Assembly (NCBI GenBank): GCA_035353055.1
Contig: DAOPYW010000020.1
Location: forward strand, 1 to 16,601
Direction: 5' to 3'
DNA from: JAAYDH01 sp035353055
GTDB lineage: Bacteria > Bacillota_I > Bacilli_A > RFN20 > CAG-826
DNA length: 16,601 nt
A model generated the notes under the pieces. The model was not told the DNA's origin. It ran no database searches and was given only the letters and a program-made list of their open reading frames with translations. How positions within the stretch are numbered: position 1 is the stretch's first letter; every line of letters starts with the position of its first letter. Below are positions 11,964 through 16,601 of this stretch, piece by piece. The translations under genes and the position numbers were made by a program.

Positions 11964-14334
11964 GTTTTTTTAAGCTTTCAATGTATCCCTTAATGTTCGA
12001 AGCGTTTTCGTAAACATCGTATCCATTGCCATTAGGAACGATTAAAGTTGGAGCTTTTGAAATGTTGTATTGCTCGCTCAATTCTCGCTCTACTTCAGCG
12101 TCAATCACAGAATATTTAATTCCATCTTTGTCTAAAAGCATCTTTGCCATCTTGCAGTTCGGGCATGTTTTAGTGGCGAAAAGCAAGAGCTCTTTTAATT
12201 CGGGTTGAACCTTTTCTTTAGGGCTCGCTTTGCTATCGCACTGAATCGAGTGAGTGAGGTGGCTATTCTCGAGATCGTATTTTTCGCGATTCTTGTACTC
12301 TTCGGTCTTTCCGTCATTCCAGTTTTGAACAGGGCGATAATAGCCAGTGATGCGAGAGTAGACTTCAGTCTTTTGCCCGCAGATTGGGCAAACGAATTGC
12401 TCGCCAGTCAAATAACCATGTTCTTTGCAGATGGAATAGGTCGGAGACATCGTGTAGTAAGGAATATGATAATTTTCAGCAATTTTCCTGACTAAATTCA
12501 TGCAGGACTTCCAAGAAGGAAGCTTTTGTCCTAAGAAGGCGTGGAAAACCGTCCCTGAAGTATAGAGCGTCTGCAGGCCATCTTGAATGTCGAGAGCGCG
12601 ATAAATGTCAGAGGTAAAGCTAACAGGTAAGTGCGATGAATTAGTGTAATAAGGAGTGTGACCATTCTCGCTGGCGGAAATGATATTAGGATATTGCTCC
12701 TTATCATGCTTTGCTAAGCGATAGGCAGTCGATTCAGCTGGCGTAGCTTCAAGATTGTATAAATCGCCATATAATTCCTGATAATCGGATAATCTCTCTC
12801 TCATGTGATTGAGGACTTCCTTGGTGAATTGAATCGATTCTGGCTGGGATAGATCTTTTTTAATCCAGCGAGCATTGAGGCAAGCCTCATTCATGCCGAC
12901 AAGTCCGATTGTCGAGAAGTGATTGCTAAATGAACCGAGGTAACGCTTTGTATAGGGATAGAGTCCTGCTTCAAGCAAAGCAGTAATGGTATTTCTTTTT
13001 ACTTTGAGGGATCGAGCGGAGACATCCATGATTTTATCAAGTCGCGCATAAAAATCCTTTTCATCGATCGATAAATAGGCTAAGCGAGGCATATTGATGG
13101 TGACAACTCCGATAGAGCCAGTCGATTCTCCAGAGCCGAAAAAGCCACCAGACTTTTTGCGCAGCTCTCTTAAGTCGAGGCGGAGGCGGCAGCACATCGA
13201 GCGCACGTCGCTTGGCTCCATATCGCTGTTAACATAGTTAGAGAAGTATGGAGTCCCGTATTTCGCGGTCATTTCAAAGAGCAATTTATTGTTCTCAGTT
13301 TCGCTCCAATCAAAAGTTTTGGTAATAGAGTAAGTAGGAATTGGGTATTGGAAACCGCGGCCATTGGCATCGCCTTCAATCATCACTTCGATGAAGGCTT
13401 TGTTGACCATGGCCATTTCATTGACGCAATCTTTGTATTTAAAGGGCAGTTCTTTGCCCCCAACTAAACAGTTCAGTTCTGCCATGTCATTTGGAACGAC
13501 CCAATCGAGAGTGATATTGCTAAACGGAGCTTGAGTTCCCCATCTAGAAGGCGTATTTACCCCATAAACGAACGATTGGACGCATTGTTTGACTTCTTTA
13601 TAGGAAAGATTGTCTTTCTTCACAAACGGGGCTAGATAGGTGTCAAAACTAGAGAAGGCTTGCGCGCCTGCCCATTCATTTTGCATGATGCCGAGGAAAT
13701 TGACCATTTGGTTGCAGAGAGTGGAGAGGTGGTTGGCGGGGGAGGAAGTAATTTTCCCTGAAACGCCTCCGAGACCTTCTTGAATTAGTTGCTTAAGGCT
13801 CCATCCGGCACAATAACCGGTGAGCATCGATAAGTCGTGGATATGAATATCGGCTTGGCGATGGGCATTAGAAATCTCGGGATCATATATTTCACTCAAC
13901 CAGTAATTGGCAGTGACAGCTCCAGAGTTTGATAAAATCAAACCGCCCACAGAATAAGTGACTGTAGAGTTTTCTTTGACTCGCCAGTCATTAACTTTGA
14001 TGTAATTATCCATGACATTTTTATAGTCGAGATTGGTTGCCCTGATCTCTCTTAATTGCTGGTGATGCTTTCGATAGATGATGTAGCTTCTAGCGACATC
14101 GACATATCCCGCTTGAATTAAAACGACTTCAACGCTGTCTTGAATGTCTTCGATGCTGATAGTTTCTTCTTTTATTTTGGAGTTGAAATCGGCAGTGACG
14201 CGAAGAGACAGCATGTCGATGATGTCCCGATTAAAGAACTTGTGCTCTGCCATGAACGCTCTTTCGATAGCGCTCCCAATTTTTTCGATTTTAAATTGTT
14301 CGAGGGAACCGTCCCTTTTTTTGACTTTTAACAT
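11953..14334 (-). CDS. nrdD: Anaerobic (class III) ribonucleoside-triphosphate reductase with fused C-terminal glutaredoxin-like domain
   Basis: This 793-residue cytoplasmic enzyme reduces NTPs to dNTPs with a glycyl radical. An ATP-cone allosteric domain (VKKRDGSLEQFKIEKI, about residues 3-95) is followed by the catalytic barrel containing CCRLRLDLRELRKKSGG and TGSIGVVTINMPR. A zinc site follows (Cys636 in CKEH, CPIC at 649-652), then the glycyl-radical loop RITGYY (Gly664). About residues 711-793 form an extra domain with LLLFATKTCPNCKMA (active site Cys724 and Cys727) and a cis-proline loop KAPTL (760-764), the pattern of NrdH/glutaredoxin. Classical NrdD uses formate, while other subclasses use thioredoxin or glutaredoxin. 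The fusion points to the latter. AAGGAGAG precedes ATG 14334. trxB overlaps its end, and nrdG lies beyond on the other strand. Confidence 0.96.
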   Translation of the reverse strand: MLKVKKRDGSLEQFKIEKIGSAIERAFMAEHKFFNRDIIDMLSLRVTADFNSKIKEETISIEDIQDSVEVVLIQAGYVDVARSYIIYRKHHQQLREIRATNLDYKNVMDNYIKVNDWRVKENSTVTYSVGGLILSNSGAVTANYWLSEIYDPEISNAHRQADIHIHDLSMLTGYCAGWSLKQLIQEGLGGVSGKITSSPANHLSTLCNQMVNFLGIMQNEWAGAQAFSSFDTYLAPFVKKDNLSYKEVKQCVQSFVYGVNTPSRWGTQAPFSNITLDWVVPNDMAELNCLVGGKELPFKYKDCVNEMAMVNKAFIEVMIEGDANGRGFQYPIPTYSITKTFDWSETENNKLLFEMTAKYGTPYFSNYVNSDMEPSDVRSMCCRLRLDLRELRKKSGGFFGSGESTGSIGVVTINMPRLAYLSIDEKDFYARLDKIMDVSARSLKVKRNTITALLEAGLYPYTKRYLGSFSNHFSTIGLVGMNEACLNARWIKKDLSQPESIQFTKEVLNHMRERLSDYQELYGDLYNLEATPAESTAYRLAKHDKEQYPNIISASENGHTPYYTNSSHLPVSFTSDIYRALDIQDGLQTLYTSGTVFHAFLGQKLPSWKSCMNLVRKIAENYHIPYYTMSPTYSICKEHGYLTGEQFVCPICGQKTEVYSRITGYYRPVQNWNDGKTEEYKNREKYDLENSHLTHSIQCDSKASPKEKVQPELKELLLFATKTCPNCKMAKMLLDKDGIKYSVIDAEVERELSEQYNISKAPTLIVPNGNGYDVYENASNIKGYIESLKKHGA

Positions 14335-14361
14335 AAAAAGCTCTCCTTAATTAGGTGATAG

Positions 14362-14382
14362 AAAAACGCCATTCACGTTTTT
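14362..14382 (-). other. Hairpin in the nrdD leader
   Basis: AAAAACG and CGTTTTT form a perfect 7-bp stem around a 7-base loop, 28 bases before the nrdD start codon on the minus strand. It has only two G-C pairs, so it is weak as a terminator. Upstream in the same leader, AAGTG (14393-14397)/CACTT (14422-14426) and an inner GTTTA/TAAAC pairing suggest further folding. Confidence 0.3.
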
Positions 14383-14431
14383 AATAATAAGAAAGTGCGG
14401 TTGGAAGGTTTAATTCCTAAACACTTGTGCA

Positions 14432-14462
14432 ATTATAATATAAGAAATAATTACATTATCAA
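14432..14462 (-). promoter_or_regulatory. Promoter of nrdD-trxB
   Basis: On the minus strand TTGATA (-35, 14462-14457, 5 of 6 matches) precedes TATAAT (-10, 14437-14432) with a 19-bp gap. An overlapping TATTAT gives a 16-bp spacing. The predicted start near 14425 leaves a leader of about 90 bases. Confidence 0.5.
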
Positions 14463-14481
14463 AAATAAATAAGATAAAAAC

Positions 14482-14515
14482 TATACACTGTATAAAAGTA
14501 AGTTAAGTTTAACTT
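14482..14515. promoter_or_regulatory. Two adjacent palindromes in the nrdD/amylase divergent region
   Basis: TATACACTGTATA (14482-14494) is a perfect 6+1+6 palindrome, and AAGTTAAGTTTAACTT (14500-14515) is a perfect 7+2+7 palindrome five bases further on. They lie about 20 bp upstream of the nrdD -35 and about 45 bp upstream of the amylase -10, a suitable place for a regulator acting on either side. The 248-bp gap contains no gene. Confidence 0.4.
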
Positions 14516-14534
14516 TACTAACTTCATTTATTTG

Positions 14535-14565
14535 TTGTATTTTACCGTTTTTTTACAGATATAAT
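14535..14565 (+). promoter_or_regulatory. Promoter of the GH13/PHP operon
   Basis: A perfect TATAAT (14560-14565) has a poor -35 (TTGTAT, 14535-14540, 19-bp gap). Transcription would start near 14572, leaving about 11 bases including an AGGA ribosome binding site before ATG 14583. Confidence 0.5.
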
Positions 14566-14582
14566 GGGTATAGGATAATTCT

Positions 14583-15818
14583 ATGCAAAAAAGTAACGAA
14601 GTCATCTATCAAATCTTCCCCCGCAATCATTCATTAGAGGGCAAATTTAAAAACATAACTGCGGACCTGCCACGCTTGAAAGAGCTCGGAGTGGACATTA
14701 TTTATCTCATGCCTATCAATGAGATTGGAAGGCTTAATCGAAAGGGCATCTGGGGATCTCCCTATGCTAGCAAAGATTACTATTCTATCTCCAGCGATTT
14801 AGGCACGCTGGATGATTTCCATATCCTATGCCAAAAAACTCATGAGTTAGGAATGAAAATCATTATCGACATGGTTTTTAACCATACTGCCCCTGATAAT
14901 GTCCTGATTAAGCAGCACCCAGATTATTATTTTTATAAGAGCGGAAAGCTGGGAAACCGCATCGGCGATTGGAGCGATATTGTCGATCTAGATGTCGATA
15001 AAGAAGAGACGCAAAATTACCTGGTTGATGTATTAAAATATTGGGTTTCCCATGGGGTCGATGGCTTTCGCTTTGATGTCGCGACGATGATTCCTCTCAG
15101 CTTTTTCAAAAAAGCGCGAAAAAAATTAGGAAAAAAGTGCATTTTTCTCGCCGAAAGCGTCGACACTTCTTTCTATAATTGGCTCGTAAGCCAGGGATTC
15201 TATGCCACCAAAGATGAAGATATGATTCCCACCTTTGATTCGCTTTATAATTACCATTGGTTCAGGCAATTTGAGGGATATTTAAAATATGGTAATTCCT
15301 TGAAGGAATTGGCAAATGTCCTGAATCAGCCCAGCGCGATGCTAAGAGCAAACTGCCTAGAAAATCACGACAATGATCGCATTGCTCACCTGATGCAAAA
15401 TGATGAAGGGAGAATTCGCAACGCCCTAGCGTTTTCCTTTTTTCTCCCCGGTTGTCCCTTTATTTATGCCGGCCAAGAATATGGCATCGCTCATAAACCA
15501 GAGCTGTTCGAAAAAGACCCTGTCAATTGGGGCGAGAAGAATGAATCTATTTATCAATTTGTGAAGTTCCTAATTGCCCTCAAGCATCAAGACTCTGATA
15601 GCCAAATTGATAGAATCAAAGCCACATTAATCGGCAAAGATGCCTTGAAAATTGAAAAAGCCAATGCGATTGGATTATTTAATTTTGGCAATAAAGAGAT
15701 CTCAGTCGATTTAGGTAATGACAAATACATCAATCTTCTCGAAAAGAACAAAACCTACAGCCAGAAGATTTCCCTTGCTGAACCGCTTATCTTAGAGAGA
15801 GTTGCTCATGAAAATTGA
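14583..15818 (+). CDS. GH13 alpha-amylase family glycosidase, cytoplasmic
   Basis: This 411-residue glycoside hydrolase family 13 enzyme hydrolyses or transfers alpha-glucosyl units. All four conserved regions are present: DMVFNH (96-101), GFRFDVATM with nucleophile Asp165, FLAES with acid/base Glu191, and ENHDND with the transition-state Asp263. GSPYASKDYYSI near residue 59 is the substrate-entry segment. The barrel starts almost at residue 6 (EVIYQIFPRNHS), there is no signal peptide, and only a short beta domain follows. It therefore acts inside the cell, probably on maltodextrins, glycogen fragments or an alpha-linked disaccharide. The exact subfamily (oligo-1,6-glucosidase, amylase, maltogenic) is not clear. 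The stop codon overlaps the following PHP gene by 11 bp. Confidence 0.93.
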   Translation: MQKSNEVIYQIFPRNHSLEGKFKNITADLPRLKELGVDIIYLMPINEIGRLNRKGIWGSPYASKDYYSISSDLGTLDDFHILCQKTHELGMKIIIDMVFNHTAPDNVLIKQHPDYYFYKSGKLGNRIGDWSDIVDLDVDKEETQNYLVDVLKYWVSHGVDGFRFDVATMIPLSFFKKARKKLGKKCIFLAESVDTSFYNWLVSQGFYATKDEDMIPTFDSLYNYHWFRQFEGYLKYGNSLKELANVLNQPSAMLRANCLENHDNDRIAHLMQNDEGRIRNALAFSFFLPGCPFIYAGQEYGIAHKPELFEKDPVNWGEKNESIYQFVKFLIALKHQDSDSQIDRIKATLIGKDALKIEKANAIGLFNFGNKEISVDLGNDKYINLLEKNKTYSQKISLAEPLILERVAHEN

Positions 15819-16590
15819 TTATTGCTTCCACACTCATACATATCGATGCGGGCACGCTTTTGGCGAGGATGCCTCTTTTGTCCAGGCCGCTCTCGCGCAA
15901 GGGATGAAAGAGCTCGGTTTTTCTGATCATGTTTTTCTCCCTGGAAGACCTCAGCCGGGCATCAGGGGTGATTATCAACTACTAGGCGACTATATTAACT
16001 CAATTAATTCTTTGAAGAAGAAATACGCTAAAGAGATAAACATTCATCTCGGTTTTGAATGCGAATACTTCCCCGAGTATGTGGAATACTATCGCGAATT
16101 AAAATCCAAGCATCACATTGAATACTTAATTCTCGGCCAGCATTGCTTTTACGACAAAGAGGGCTTTCATTGGTACCTCTATGAGAACTGTCCCTATGAG
16201 CGGATTAAGCGCTACACTGATGACTTGATTAAAGGGATGGAAACTGGGCTGTTTTCTTATGTGGCCCATCCCGATATATTCGTCACTCCTTTTCGCACTT
16301 TTACGATGGGGTGTGAGGAATGCGCGAGAAGAATTTGCAAGGCAGCTGAAAGGCTGCACATTCCTCTCGAGATCAACTTAGGAATGACTGTGGCAGTATT
16401 ATTTAATGACTATAACGGCCTCACCTATCCGAATGAAGACTTCTGGCGAATTGCCAGCGAATACAAAATTGAAGTTTATGTGGGCGCGGATGCTCATCGG
16501 CCGGAATATTTCCGAACCGTGGATTACGAGAGGGCGTTAAACCTCATCGAAAAGCATCATCTCAAACTCTTGACACGATTAAAAAAATAA
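15808..16590 (+). CDS. PHP domain phosphoesterase (histidinol-phosphatase HisK/HisJ-like)
   Basis: This 260-residue metal-dependent phosphoesterase belongs to the polymerase-and-histidinol-phosphatase family. The expected metal ligands are visible in order: HTH (His8, His10) and His16, FSDH, the glutamate of FECEYF, LGQH, VAHPD, and the C-terminal ADAHRPEYF. The overall pattern resembles HisK-type histidinol-phosphate phosphatase, but no other histidine gene is nearby, and related PHP proteins hydrolyse other phosphate esters. ATG 15808 is chosen because it gives the MKIDYCFHTHT start. It lies 11 bp inside the end of the GH13 gene with GAGAG upstream, so the two are translationally coupled. 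That coupling hints at a sugar-phosphate substrate, which is inference. The frame closes 11 bp before the window ends. Confidence 0.85.
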   Translation: MKIDYCFHTHTYRCGHAFGEDASFVQAALAQGMKELGFSDHVFLPGRPQPGIRGDYQLLGDYINSINSLKKKYAKEINIHLGFECEYFPEYVEYYRELKSKHHIEYLILGQHCFYDKEGFHWYLYENCPYERIKRYTDDLIKGMETGLFSYVAHPDIFVTPFRTFTMGCEECARRICKAAERLHIPLEINLGMTVAVLFNDYNGLTYPNEDFWRIASEYKIEVYVGADAHRPEYFRTVDYERALNLIEKHHLKLLTRLKK

Positions 16591-16601
16591 GACCCGAAAT
16601 G

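Noticed and set aside
14335..14425. Cobalamin riboswitch upstream of nrdD
   Set aside because: The leader is too short, and no B12-box-like sequence was seen. Only short AT-rich hairpins are present.
14421..14500. Possible NrdR boxes upstream of nrdD (ACACTTGTG and ACACTGTATA)
   Set aside because: Neither fits the NrdR consensus ACAC-WATATMTW-GTGT over its length, and the pair is not at the usual tandem spacing of about three helical turns.
1..16601. CRISPR arrays, insertion sequences, phage genes, tRNA or rRNA
   Set aside because: No regularly spaced repeats, transposase or integrase motifs, or tRNA-like cloverleaf sequences were noticed on either strand. This was a reading by eye, not a computed search.

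Overview
The window looks like chromosomal DNA from an anaerobic, low-GC Bacillota, probably an uncultured member of the Bacilli/Erysipelotrichia-type lineages. The evidence is an AT-rich composition, AGGAGG-type ribosome binding sites, standard use of TGA as a stop (nrdD, the amylase gene), an oxygen-sensitive class III ribonucleotide reductase with a radical-SAM activase, and a plsX-acpP-degV lipid operon. I saw no mobile element, CRISPR array, tRNA or rRNA. The species assignment is inference.

Layout. Positions 1-4505 are all on the minus strand. They hold the N-terminus of a probable Lgt-like membrane enzyme, a lipoprotein, a patatin-like phospholipase overlapping a zinc-ribbon membrane protein, and a large membrane-anchored protein with two YpmS-like repeats. 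A divergent promoter region (4506-4603) leads to an iron-type alcohol dehydrogenase on the plus strand. From 5833 to 7949 the minus strand carries plsX-acpP-degV, which together handle acyl groups for phospholipid synthesis. From 8049 to 10282 the minus strand carries dCMP deaminase - folD - a divergent ThyX-like protein - a HIT protein, packed with 1-2 bp gaps or overlaps. nrdG (plus) diverges from this operon and converges, with overlapping stop codons, on nrdD-trxB (minus). After a 248-bp divergent regulatory region, a cytoplasmic GH13 glycosidase and an overlapping PHP-family phosphoesterase run on the plus strand to the end.

How the genes work together. The stretch 8049-14334 reads as an anaerobic DNA-precursor island. 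NrdD, activated by NrdG, makes deoxynucleotides. A glutaredoxin-like domain fused to NrdD, together with the overlapping TrxB-like flavoprotein, probably supplies the electrons. dCMP deaminase gives dUMP and FolD handles 5,10-methylene-tetrahydrofolate. The protein in between, which would normally be called hypothetical, carries a degenerate but recognisable flavin-dependent thymidylate synthase (ThyX) pattern and would complete the route to dTMP. This candidate alternative thymidylate synthase is the most interesting item. Second is a TrxB that has lost its NADPH-binding signatures beside a redoxin-fused NrdD, which suggests a ferredoxin- or flavodoxin-driven electron path.
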